Notes: a model not told the origin generated them from the letters alone. A stretch of 64,000 nucleotides of DNA from Halobacteriovoraceae bacterium (GCA_002707495.1 PAMZ01000005.1:124001-188000); one strand, 5' to 3'. Numbered from the stretch's first letter, positions 43,358 through 51,330 are shown. A program made the numbers and translations.

Positions 43358-46100
43358 TATTCGATCTTGATTTCTTGCCCTTCTTTCTCTTATCAACTTT
43401 CTTATTAATTTCAGACTTTTGCTTCATTAACATTGCAATGCGTAGTTCTTCAGCTTGATATTCATTTAAAGATCTCAACATGTTCAATACTTTTTCTTTA
43501 TCTAATAAATCTGATTTATCAAAGCTGTACCCTTTAGCAATAGCGATATTAAGCTTTTCAATTATCTTTGATAATGTTGAATATGACCCTTCATTGAGTC
43601 CATTATACAACTCAGTCATTCCAATTTTTCTGCTCTTCATTATATTGATTCTTTCCTTATCGAGTTTTTCTCCTAAAGCTTCAATTTCTTTAATATTACT
43701 TTTTGGGAAAGGAAAAGTATCAAAACACTTTGTACCGCTATACCTTATATCCAGTCTCATTGTAGAACAAGTGTGCCATGCCCAAACCTCATGAAAAACA
43801 GAATTCAAAACTGCAAATGTAAAATAATCCTCGCTAGCTATAACTGTACAAGAGTGACTAGGGAGAATTTTTGAAGATATGAATTGAAAGAAAACATGTT
43901 TTGAAACATTTGATATCACTAGCATCTTCTTAAGCTTCTTTGTCTTTTCCCTCATTTCCATTCTTTTGTCACCGTAATGCCACCAGAATTTTTTATGAGC
44001 CTTCCTGCGAACTTTATCTCTATGAGGCTTAACTTTCTTTCGTACATGCTCAATTGATTCTGTATAAGCAGATGCATCCTGTAATTCCATATCACCGAAA
44101 TCTACAATCCAACGACTTGGCACACCAAGAACGTTTTGATTTAAATCCTGGCCAGACAGAAATTTTTTAATAACTAATTTCTCTTTTGGAGATTTTTTCA
44201 ATATTTTGCTCTTTTCTTCAGTTGTAAGCGTAAAACCTACACCCTGGATTGCTACCCCTACAAATGATCTTTTATTCATAGTCACTTTAGGATAATCAAA
44301 GATATCAGTATCCGATTCTAAACGAGTGTTTATATTCATCACTGACTTATTTGCAATCTTTTTGCTTATGTTAGTAATTTTACTTTTATTAGTGAAACAC
44401 ACAAGAGAGACTGTCACATTAGCATCTCCCGACCATTTTACATCTTTCCACACATCAAATAATTCTCCTCCGGCTTTCACAACCTTATCAAGAGAGGCAA
44501 TTCGTGATGTATTTTGTGAAATACTATTCGTACTTACAAAACCTACCCTTACTCCACTCCTAATATCCTCTAGAACTTTTTCATACCAATAGGTACAATA
44601 ATCTGACATTTTATTATGGTCTTTAAACCTCGAAGAAAGCCAATCAAAATAATTGTCACCTCTACAATTTCGTATTTGTTTACAGCCTATGAATGGAGGG
44701 TTACCTATAACCACATCAACATCATCCCACTTCGTTTGTAAGGCGTCTGTATTTATAATATGTGTGAGACTTTCTAAAGGTAAATCTGGTTCGTCTAGAT
44801 ATAGCTCAACTTGCATAGACTTTTTAGCTATCCATAGAGAGACTTTTGCCAGTAGTGTGGGGAAGGATTTTATTTCAATCCCATACATATTTTGCACTGG
44901 AAAATACCCCATATGATTTTGAATCCACTTATAATCTTTCCCTGTAATAGTCACTAATTTATGAAATATTTGTGATTCAAACCTTTTTATCTCTCTATAG
45001 GCAACTAGAAGGAAGTTTCCCGACCCGCAAGCAGGATCTAGAATTCTATATTTTTTAAGCTCTTTATGTAAGGATTCATAGTCATTCTGTGTTTCACAAT
45101 TTTGAAATTTTGACTGCCAGTAATCGATAATACATGGCTTTACTATTTTCAGAATATCTGACTCTGATGTGAAATGCATACCATTATTGTGCTTATCATC
45201 ATCATCTGCAGAGGACTCGAATAAGACGCCGAATATCTCTGGTTTTATTTGACTCCAGTCAAAGTCGCAAGCTGAACTTAGCATTTCAATTTCTGAATCA
45301 TTTAAGACTATCTCCGGCCTTACTTTAAAAAGTGGTCCATTAAACCACCGGACATGCTCGAACAGACTTCCTTGTTTTTTGATATTATCTTTTTCGTCCA
45401 TCATTTTAAAGAGGCTACTCAATAAGTGAGCGCTATTAAAAACTCCTTCACTGGAACGATTTACTAAACCTGTGAATATACCATTAGGTAGGAATCCAAC
45501 GTCTTCTGCAAACATACAAAAAACACATTGTGCAACAAACAAATCTATTTCCTCACTCTTATTTTGTCTAAGCCTTGATTTAAGGCTTAGGTAGAGTTTT
45601 CCCATTAACTCTGTAGCGTTTCTAGAAACAGCTTCCTGTTCTTTGAGTAGGATAGCACTAGAACCAAATAAAAATGAAAATGAGCTTATTCTTTTTTCAA
45701 GTTCACTTAATTTTATATAAGCACTTGATAAATCTCTAGTATCGATAATAAGAAAGCTTTTAAAATTTGATAGTATAAGAAAATTAACTTCTTTACCTTT
45801 TGCTTTCCAATACTTCATTGCTTGAGGGATTGCTTTAGTTAAGTCTGCCTTCGTCTTAACTTTATTACCATCCTTCATTTCTAGAATAACTTTTCCTTTG
45901 ATGTAACAATCCGCAAATCCGTCGCCTGTGTTGAATTCATAAGGAAGTTTGTCTGGGTCAAATATGATACCAAAACTATCGAAGAACTCATTTAAAAATG
46001 TTTGGGCTCCTGTCCGCTCATTAAGTGAATAATTCTTCCATCGCTTCGAAAATTTACGTAGTTCTAATTGTATCGATTGATATGAAACTGTCTTCTTCAT
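43341..46100 (-). CDS. MmeI-like single-chain type IIL/IIG restriction-modification enzyme
   Basis: One polypeptide that methylates one strand and cleaves at a distance. Its 919 residues equal MmeI. N-terminal nuclease core at about residues 60-80: FADCYIKGKVILEMKDG (D...E-x-K). A helical spacer follows (FGVLFESSADDDDKHNNGMH is close to the FTSE region). The gamma-class methyltransferase has motif I ILDPACGSGNFLLVAYRE and motif IV VVIGNPPFIGC. The target-recognition region includes RYSGTKCFDTFPFPKSN, parallel to MmeI. Host protection and cleavage would be in one gene, so no separate methylase is needed. It is followed by nothing on its strand and preceded by the ImmA/XRE pair. Confidence 0.88.
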   Translation of the reverse strand: MKKTVSYQSIQLELRKFSKRWKNYSLNERTGAQTFLNEFFDSFGIIFDPDKLPYEFNTGDGFADCYIKGKVILEMKDGNKVKTKADLTKAIPQAMKYWKAKGKEVNFLILSNFKSFLIIDTRDLSSAYIKLSELEKRISSFSFLFGSSAILLKEQEAVSRNATELMGKLYLSLKSRLRQNKSEEIDLFVAQCVFCMFAEDVGFLPNGIFTGLVNRSSEGVFNSAHLLSSLFKMMDEKDNIKKQGSLFEHVRWFNGPLFKVRPEIVLNDSEIEMLSSACDFDWSQIKPEIFGVLFESSADDDDKHNNGMHFTSESDILKIVKPCIIDYWQSKFQNCETQNDYESLHKELKKYRILDPACGSGNFLLVAYREIKRFESQIFHKLVTITGKDYKWIQNHMGYFPVQNMYGIEIKSFPTLLAKVSLWIAKKSMQVELYLDEPDLPLESLTHIINTDALQTKWDDVDVVIGNPPFIGCKQIRNCRGDNYFDWLSSRFKDHNKMSDYCTYWYEKVLEDIRSGVRVGFVSTNSISQNTSRIASLDKVVKAGGELFDVWKDVKWSGDANVTVSLVCFTNKSKITNISKKIANKSVMNINTRLESDTDIFDYPKVTMNKRSFVGVAIQGVGFTLTTEEKSKILKKSPKEKLVIKKFLSGQDLNQNVLGVPSRWIVDFGDMELQDASAYTESIEHVRKKVKPHRDKVRRKAHKKFWWHYGDKRMEMREKTKKLKKMLVISNVSKHVFFQFISSKILPSHSCTVIASEDYFTFAVLNSVFHEVWAWHTCSTMRLDIRYSGTKCFDTFPFPKSNIKEIEALGEKLDKERINIMKSRKIGMTELYNGLNEGSYSTLSKIIEKLNIAIAKGYSFDKSDLLDKEKVLNMLRSLNEYQAEELRIAMLMKQKSEINKKVDKRKKGKKSRSNTKKVI

Positions 46101-46278
46101 AACTTCCTGTTATTTCAAATATTTAAGTCACATCCTATGACTGTGAAATTCTATTATATCAACAATTTTGAGACATAGAAGTTAAGTGAAATTAAGGGAA
46201 AATGGTTCCGATTATATTATTTTTGGAATTTGTATAACTTATTCCTGTATGCTTGGGTCAATTAAAAAAATTTACAAA

Positions 46279-46947
46279 TTACTCTTCGATCTTAACGTAA
46301 AAATCTATCAAATAAGAAAGTTCGCACCTGTCTATTCTTGTGATGATAGCACTTTTGTTCATTTCAAAATAGCTAGCTACATAAGTATACAGTTGATCCC
46401 GCTGTTCTTCATCCAACAGCTCACCCTTCTGATCAGAAAAATTCTTCTGAATGAATTCCTTAATGACTTCTTTCAGTTTATATTTAGGAGCCAGTATTGC
46501 TCCTCCAATGTACTGTGCTTGATACTCTGCTCTTCTACTGTCTTTGTCAGGAAGAGATAAGATGATTCTGTTAAATTCATCAGTCATGGAAGCTTCTTTG
46601 AGCTTTTTTTGAATAAAATCTAGATAATTGTGATGTAATATTAAATGCCCAACTTCATGAGCCATTGAAAAACGAGCTCGAGGGTACTGTTTATCGTAAA
46701 CCCTTTCGTCGATTCTTATGAGTTTCTTACAAACAATTAATGCAGTATCAACATTACATGAAACCTCTGCATTGGGCGTTGGTTGAATCCTATATTTAAA
46801 GTTTTTCCAGATATAACCTTCAATATCGAATGGAAACTTATGGCCATAAGTTGTACAGGCATTATGGACAAGTTTTTCTGCTATATCTTCAAGTTCACTA
46901 TGTTCTTTAAAATAGATTCGAGGAACTTCTCCGGACCTATTACTCAT
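46279..46947 (-). CDS. ImmA/IrrE-family metallopeptidase
   Basis: 222 residues with the gluzincin motif HEVGH in RFSMAHEVGHLILHHNYLDF and a downstream Glu-rich helix. Members cleave an XRE-type partner repressor, as ImmA does with ImmR on ICEBs1, and so derepress mobile-element genes in response to a signal. It overlaps the XRE gene by eight bases, the usual arrangement. Its likely target is therefore that regulator. A toxin-like role is an alternative for this pair type. Confidence 0.87.
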   Translation of the reverse strand: MSNRSGEVPRIYFKEHSELEDIAEKLVHNACTTYGHKFPFDIEGYIWKNFKYRIQPTPNAEVSCNVDTALIVCKKLIRIDERVYDKQYPRARFSMAHEVGHLILHHNYLDFIQKKLKEASMTDEFNRIILSLPDKDSRRAEYQAQYIGGAILAPKYKLKEVIKEFIQKNFSDQKGELLDEEQRDQLYTYVASYFEMNKSAIITRIDRCELSYLIDFYVKIEE

Positions 46948-47329
46948 CCTTGATTATACCCTCGTCATTGACTGAGGATCTAATCCACTCAACAATTTTA
47001 TCAGCTTCTTCTTTATTCAAGTTTTCGCCATTAGCTTTCCTTAACATTGCGGGCATATGTTCCATTAACTCAGAGTCCTGTAACTCCTGAGGAACGATTC
47101 TAATCGCCTTCGCTTTAGAAGTTAAATATGCTTTAATTTCGTCACTAAACTTGAGTATTCCCTGAACTTTATCATAAAATTCCGGTTCTGCCGGTGGCTT
47201 AGCAACTTCTCTCTCTATCTTGCTCCAGTTTCCAGCATCGAAGCCAATCTCTTTACAAAAAGCTCTAAGTGATAAACCTGCTTCGACCCTCAAATCTGTG
47301 AGCATTTCTCCAAAAGACCTCTTTTCCAT
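46940..47329 (-). CDS. XRE-family transcriptional regulator
   Basis: 129 residues from ATG 47329 (AAGGA upstream); a start at 47359 adds ten residues that do not improve the fold. The helix-turn-helix spans about residues 5-62: LTDLRVEAGLSLRAFCKEIG, then NWSKIEREVAKPP. The C-terminal region is helical. Forms a coupled pair with the ImmA-like peptidase. Probably binds the palindrome in the divergent region and represses both directions. Confidence 0.88.
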   Translation of the reverse strand: MEKRSFGEMLTDLRVEAGLSLRAFCKEIGFDAGNWSKIEREVAKPPAEPEFYDKVQGILKFSDEIKAYLTSKAKAIRIVPQELQDSELMEHMPAMLRKANGENLNKEEADKIVEWIRSSVNDEGIIKDE

Positions 47330-47395
47330 AATATTTTCCTTTTTTGACGCACCGGCCAACGCAACGCGTAGGCCATGCCATGTAGTATATAATAC

Positions 47396-47422
47396 ACAAC
47401 ATGTTGTATAATGTCTACAACA
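47396..47422. promoter_or_regulatory. Palindromic operator between XRE and sigma-factor genes
   Basis: A perfect 12-bp palindrome ACAACATGTTGT (47396-47407) overlaps a second inverted pair TGTTGTA/TACAACA (47402-47408 and 47416-47422), so the half-site ACAACA occurs three times. A TATAAT lies inside it (47407-47412). It is 67 bases upstream of the XRE start, which fits autorepression. Confidence 0.65.
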
Positions 47423-47614
47423 TTATTATCGGATGAAATTTTTCAAAATTTAAGCGAGCAAACAATACCTGTGATCTATATGATTTAAATGACTTATGTC
47501 ACTAATGATTAAATAGATCGTAGTCATTAAAAAAGGTTACTAATTTTGTGACATTTTCGAGGTTTTGTTTACTAATGAAACAAGGAATACAAAAAATAGC
47601 AAAAGGTAGTAACA
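47423..47614. other. Leader of the sigma-factor gene with a 14-codon ORF
   Basis: Non-coding apart from a short ORF, ATG 47575 to TAA 47619 (MKQGIQKIAKGSNN). It spans the AAAAGG Shine-Dalgarno of the sigma gene and ends across its proposed ATT start. Translational coupling is possible. Nothing else is evident. Confidence 0.4.
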
Positions 47615-48118
47615 ATTAACAAAACAGAGCAATTTCTAGCAATTCAAGAAAAGATTGGAAGCAAAATTTCTAAGCTCTGTGCTGGTTATGAATATCAGCC
47701 CCAGATCAAAGAAGAGTTAGAGCAACAGGTTTTGGCCAATATCTTTGAGAGCCTTGATAACTTTAGAGGAGACTCAGCCACTACTACTTTTGCTTATCGA
47801 GTGGCAGTGAACACATGTTGTAATCATGTAAAGAAAGCAGTGAGGGAAAGTGAAGCTAGATCACTTGATCATGATTTCAATATGGATGGAGTAAGCTTTG
47901 CTTATGAAGCCAAGATGGATTTTGAAGCGATGATGAAGTTTGCCAATACATTCAAACGAATAGATCGAGAATTGATATTGCTGTATCTCATTGGAGAAGA
48001 CCAAAAATCTATATCCGAGATTCTAGGCTTAAGTCCATCAAACGTATCAACCAAACTTAACAGACTTAAAAAGAAATTAACTGAATTTATAAAAGAAGGT
48101 TCTGCTCATGGAAAATGA
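47615..48118 (+). CDS. ECF-like sigma-70 family factor, apparent ATT start
   Basis: 167 residues. Region 2 is clear: EQQVLANIFESLDNFRGDSA, then TTFAYRVAVNTCCNHVKKAV. Region 4 reads ILLYLIGEDQKSISEILGLS followed by SNVSTKLNRLKKKL, a helix-turn-helix for -35 recognition. The first TTG (47732) lies within region 2 and would remove conserved residues. In frame upstream the only start-like codon after the TAG at 47597 is ATT 47615, eight bases after AAAAGG, giving NKTEQFLAIQEKIGSKISKL as N-terminus. Overlaps the membrane protein gene by 11 bases. It may direct element transcription or a host response. Confidence 0.8.
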   Translation: MNKTEQFLAIQEKIGSKISKLCAGYEYQPQIKEELEQQVLANIFESLDNFRGDSATTTFAYRVAVNTCCNHVKKAVRESEARSLDHDFNMDGVSFAYEAKMDFEAMMKFANTFKRIDRELILLYLIGEDQKSISEILGLSPSNVSTKLNRLKKKLTEFIKEGSAHGK

Positions 48119-48665
48119 TTTTTTAGACAACCTTATAAATGAAATGCGAGAAGAAGATGAAAAAACTTCTAGAGTTGAAGCTAAAAAAGTGGCTGTGCAA
48201 GTAAAAGATTTAAACAAGTCTTGGAAAAGTAAATACTATAATGAACTTATAGTCGTTCCACTCATGTATTTTGGAATCGTCCTTCATCTAATCGGAAGCT
48301 ACTCAGGAGCCTATTTATATTTGACTCTCACCCCCCTATTTTTTCTTGGCATTATTATGTTTATGCAAATCTGGTTTAATTATAAAACAAATCAAATCGA
48401 TTTAAGCCTCGATCTAACTCAATACGGAGAGCGACAGAAGAAGATTTATAAAGACCAGCTTATTTTATTTTTTTGGCTTAAGCTTTTAGTTTATCCCACT
48501 CTCATTGGTTCAATTATTTATGAGTTTTATTTTCAAATTACAAATAATGGAGACGCTTGGGACTATGGAGCAATAGTTCTTAAGATTGTCTTATTAGGAG
48601 GTGTACGATGGTTTGAAAGAAGTAGTGTCGCTGAGATTAAACAAATTTTAGCAAACCTAGACTAG
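48108..48665 (+). CDS. Membrane protein, possible anti-sigma factor
   Basis: 185 residues. A cytoplasmic helical N-terminus (about 1-45: DFLDNLINEMREEDEKTSRV) is followed by four hydrophobic segments near 48-65, 70-88, 120-145 and 155-170. Gene overlap with the sigma factor (11 bases) and the soluble N-terminus fit a membrane anti-sigma factor. This is inference from context; I see no zinc-binding anti-sigma motif. Its TAG is followed in the same frame by the next gene. Confidence 0.65.
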   Translation: MENDFLDNLINEMREEDEKTSRVEAKKVAVQVKDLNKSWKSKYYNELIVVPLMYFGIVLHLIGSYSGAYLYLTLTPLFFLGIIMFMQIWFNYKTNQIDLSLDLTQYGERQKKIYKDQLILFFWLKLLVYPTLIGSIIYEFYFQITNNGDAWDYGAIVLKIVLLGGVRWFERSSVAEIKQILANLD

Positions 48666-48674
48666 GAGGTTATT

Positions 48675-49397
48675 ATACTAGAGAATCTTTACTCCCACAC
48701 TTATGACGACATTATTTATACTTTGGGTAAATGGAGAATCCTCTCTCTTGAGAAATTAAAAACCAAAGTAAACTACCATGCATCTCACCAAGCCTTTTCA
48801 AAATTGGTTAGAAAGCTAGAACAAAATAAGTACCTTGAATCTATTTATTATCAGAACTATAGGAAATATTTGTTTCTGACAGATAAAGGATTAAGAGCAG
48901 CTGGACTTAATGAGTCTTGGCAGATTAACAAAGAAATTATCTTGCACGATTTAATTAGCGTGAATGTTTTAGAAAATCTTATGCAAGATGAGCGATTTAA
49001 ATCAGGAGAGCTGACTTTAATTGATAAAGGACAACGTAGCCGACCTGATGGTGAAATTAGATTATTAAATGGTGATGATCTATTTTTGGAGATTGAACTG
49101 ACTCAAAAATCAAAACCTCGAGTAAGAAATAAAATCCGAGAATACCAATTATCATGGCAGAAGGGTTTTGTCTTTTATGTATTCAGTAGTCCTTCAGTAT
49201 TTAAGGCATATAAGAAAATTATAAATGAGCTTGATCTTAATTCTTCTCCACTCTCTAAAAAAAGAATTGCGAACTTCGTTATCCTAATGCTTGAGCCTGC
49301 GATTAAGAACAATAACTTTTCTCTCGAAAACTCTAATTGTTATTTCGATGGGAAGTTTATGACTTTCTCCCAGCTCAAAGATCAGTATTTAAGCTAA
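48675..49397 (+). CDS. Replication-relaxation-like protein (winged helix plus nuclease-like domain), apparent ATA start
   Basis: 240 residues. The N-terminal 75 residues form a winged helix (YDDIIYTLGKWRILSLEKLK, then RKYLFLTDKGLRAAGL). The second half has RPDGEIRLLNGDDLFLEIEL, TQKSKPRVRNKIREYQ, the D...E-x-E plus Lys layout seen in replication-relaxation proteins of mobile elements. A TTG at 48723 would truncate the wing. The open frame runs back to AGGAGG at 48664-48669, five bases before ATA 48675 (or two before ATT 48672), so a non-canonical start is likely. A role in element replication or transfer is inference. Confidence 0.65.
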   Translation: MLENLYSHTYDDIIYTLGKWRILSLEKLKTKVNYHASHQAFSKLVRKLEQNKYLESIYYQNYRKYLFLTDKGLRAAGLNESWQINKEIILHDLISVNVLENLMQDERFKSGELTLIDKGQRSRPDGEIRLLNGDDLFLEIELTQKSKPRVRNKIREYQLSWQKGFVFYVFSSPSVFKAYKKIINELDLNSSPLSKKRIANFVILMLEPAIKNNNFSLENSNCYFDGKFMTFSQLKDQYLS

Positions 49398-49505
49398 TAG
49401 TTGAACCTAAGTTGAAGGTCTATTGAAGGCCGGTTGAATTGGTTTTGATCACATTTTCAAGACCACCGAAACTCGTGCATTTTTAATACCTTAACGTGCG
49501 CTTGT

Positions 49506-49550
49506 TTTTGACTCCCTCTCTCTCACGTTGTTCAAAAGATGGAGTCAAAA
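49506..49550. repeat. Inverted repeat upstream of the excisionase-like gene
   Basis: TTTTGACTCC (49506-49515) and GGAGTCAAAA (49541-49550), with partial extension outward by GCG(C/T)TT. The stretch 49398-49611 has no gene. It could be a regulatory, excision or nick/transfer site. The spacer also holds CAAAAGA, repeated once in the right arm region. Confidence 0.6.
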
Positions 49551-49611
49551 GACGCTAGTAAGGTGATAGTTGCACGTGTGCGGTGGTTAAGTTTAGAGGA
49601 GATAAAAAGAA

Positions 49612-49821
49612 ATGGATAATGAATTGGAATTGATGACGATTAAGGAAGTTATGGTGGTTCTCAAAGTTCGGGAGTCTAAAGTCAGAAAGATGATACTCAA
49701 TAAAGAGATTAAGTATTTAAAAATTGGAAGTCTAATTAGATTTAGAAAAAGTGATATTCAAGATTATTTAATTGAAAATCTAATCCTTCCAAGTTTAAAA
49801 ACGGAGAGAATTTATGAATGA
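49612..49821 (+). CDS. Excisionase-family HTH protein
   Basis: 69 residues in the MerR-like winged helix of small excisionases: LMTIKEVMVVLKVRESKVRK, then EIKYLKIGSLIRFRKSDIQD. Such proteins bend DNA at attachment sites and bias the integrase to excision. GAGGAG lies 11 bases before ATG. It overlaps the next gene by eight bases and both precede the recombinase gene. Confidence 0.82.
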   Translation: MDNELELMTIKEVMVVLKVRESKVRKMILNKEIKYLKIGSLIRFRKSDIQDYLIENLILPSLKTERIYE

Positions 49822-50098
49822 AAATATTATTTTGCCCCAATACACTGCTTCGAATCTGTGCTATAATTGCAAGGCTGAAAAACACTCAGCTATGCTCTTT
49901 GACAATTTGCCAGAAATAATAAGGCCTAATATCGCAGCCAAACTTTTAGGAGTTTCAGTCAAAACTATTTATGATTGGCGGTATCGGCAGAAGACGAGAA
50001 ATATCCCTGATGATCTGTTTTTAAAAATAAACAGATTTCTATATGTCCGAACATCTGCGCTTAAAAAGTGGATTAACACTCAAAACAAATTTTTGTAA
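49814..50098 (+). CDS. Second small HTH protein, excisionase-like
   Basis: 94 residues. A Cys pair near the N-terminus (NLCYNCKAEK) is followed by an HTH of the same general type as the preceding gene: RPNIAAKLLGVSVKTIYDWR, then NRFLYVRTSALKKWI. It could be a transcriptional regulator of int or a second directionality factor. It lies 12 bases before the recombinase gene with overlapping regulation likely. Confidence 0.7.
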   Translation: MNENIILPQYTASNLCYNCKAEKHSAMLFDNLPEIIRPNIAAKLLGVSVKTIYDWRYRQKTRNIPDDLFLKINRFLYVRTSALKKWINTQNKFL

Positions 50099-50110
50099 GG
50101 AGGTTTATCC

Positions 50111-51265
50111 ATGACAATTCGCAAATGTAACACTAAAAAAGGAACAAGCTATGTAGTTGATCTCTACTCAAGTGGAAGGGGAAGCAAACGCATCAGAAGA
50201 TCTTTTAAAAGAAAAATTGATGCTCAAAACTTTCTAGATAACTACATGGCTGAGAAACAAAATTTCAAAAAAAGTGGTCAGGCGGTTAATCTTTTAGAGG
50301 AAGTTCTCTATAAAGATGAAGCCCAGTTTTGGATTGAGACCATGAAAAATCATTTTTCCGTGGGACATCTTAAACGAGTAAAAGGCATTCTAGCTGAACA
50401 GCTTGAGCGCTTTGGAAACTACACCTTAGATCGAATGGATGCAGCGTTTCTAACTAGCTATCAAAGAGAATTGAAATCTAGGCGACAGAGTAATTCTACT
50501 ATCAATAGAAAAACTGAAGTCATAACAGCCATCTTTAATAACTCGGTTAGACATAGACGTATTCCCTACACTCCAGCTATTGGATTTAGAAAACTTCCAG
50601 CCGGAAGAGTGGAAATGGCTTTTTGGGAAAAAGAAGATATCACAAGTTTTTTACAAGCTATGCATATCCGCTATCCCAAGGGTTCAGTTAATCGCTGGCG
50701 CTTTGTAGCTTACCTCACCGCTCTGAATACTGGTCTTCGCGCAGGAGAGCTTTGGGGGTTAAAACCTGAGGATTTAAGCAGTAATGGTGAGACACTTTTT
50801 ATAAGACGCCAACTTAATCGTATAACGAAAGAGTTCGATCTTTTAAAAGGTAAACGAAATGCCAAATCTGGAAGACTGTCACGGCATGTTCCTTGTAATC
50901 CAAATTTAAAAGCTGAGCTTTTAGAAATTATCAATATAGATAATGAAACTATCTTTGCTAACAGCGAGGGTAATCCCATTGATCACGATAATTATAAAAG
51001 AGTCTTTCAAAAAGATTTAAAAGCATGGGGAGGAAATCCTATACGCTTTCATGATCTAAGACATTCAGCTATCACCCAAATGATTGCAAGTGGTATTGAT
51101 ATTAAAACCGTGCAGGCCATTGCTGGACACGAAGATATCAAAACCACTATGAACTATGTGCATCTAGTTGGTGATTCAATTAAAGAAGTTGCTCGCAATT
51201 TTTCATTGAGTTATGAACCAGATAAACCAGCAAACTTGAAGTTGATTTCGGGTGAGTTCGGTTGA
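50111..51265 (+). CDS. int: Tyrosine recombinase (integrase)
   Basis: 384-residue site-specific recombinase. An N-terminal arm-binding region and a SAM-like core-binding domain (about 60-160) precede the catalytic domain. The latter has Arg in NTGLRAGELWGLKPED, the H-x-x-R box HDLRHSAITQMI, His in AGHEDIKTTMNYVHL and the nucleophilic Tyr in that same motif. Strong Shine-Dalgarno (AGGAGG). The gene points at the tRNA it uses as target, the usual arrangement. Confidence 0.95.
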   Translation: MTIRKCNTKKGTSYVVDLYSSGRGSKRIRRSFKRKIDAQNFLDNYMAEKQNFKKSGQAVNLLEEVLYKDEAQFWIETMKNHFSVGHLKRVKGILAEQLERFGNYTLDRMDAAFLTSYQRELKSRRQSNSTINRKTEVITAIFNNSVRHRRIPYTPAIGFRKLPAGRVEMAFWEKEDITSFLQAMHIRYPKGSVNRWRFVAYLTALNTGLRAGELWGLKPEDLSSNGETLFIRRQLNRITKEFDLLKGKRNAKSGRLSRHVPCNPNLKAELLEIINIDNETIFANSEGNPIDHDNYKRVFQKDLKAWGGNPIRFHDLRHSAITQMIASGIDIKTVQAIAGHEDIKTTMNYVHLVGDSIKEVARNFSLSYEPDKPANLKLISGEFG

Positions 51266-51267
51266 AT

Positions 51268-51285
51268 GTAGTCAGTTTGTAGTCA
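51268..51285 (+). repeat. Right arm-type repeat of the element
   Basis: Identical 18-mer to 43047-43064, three bases after the integrase stop and 71 bases from the right core repeat. Confidence 0.7.
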
Positions 51286-51304
51286 CTTTTTTTGAAAAGA
51301 ATAA

Positions 51305-51330
51305 AAAAGCCACTTCAATGAGTGGCTTTT
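51305..51330. terminator. Bidirectional terminator for int and tRNA-fMet
   Basis: A perfect 10-bp stem AAAAGCCACT/AGTGGCTTTT with a six-base loop. It gives a T-run in both directions, terminating the rightward integrase transcript and the leftward tRNA transcript. Confidence 0.85.

Noticed and set aside
43341-46100. BREX PglX or DISARM methylase
   Set aside because: The length, N-terminal nuclease core and C-terminal layout fit MmeI-like enzymes, and no BREX or DISARM partner genes are nearby.
47732-48118. TTG start for the sigma factor
   Set aside because: It lies inside conserved region 2 and would delete family-conserved residues.
48723-49397. TTG start for the replication-relaxation-like gene
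   Set aside because: It cuts into the winged helix and has no Shine-Dalgarno, while an AGGAGG stands before the upstream ATT/ATA.
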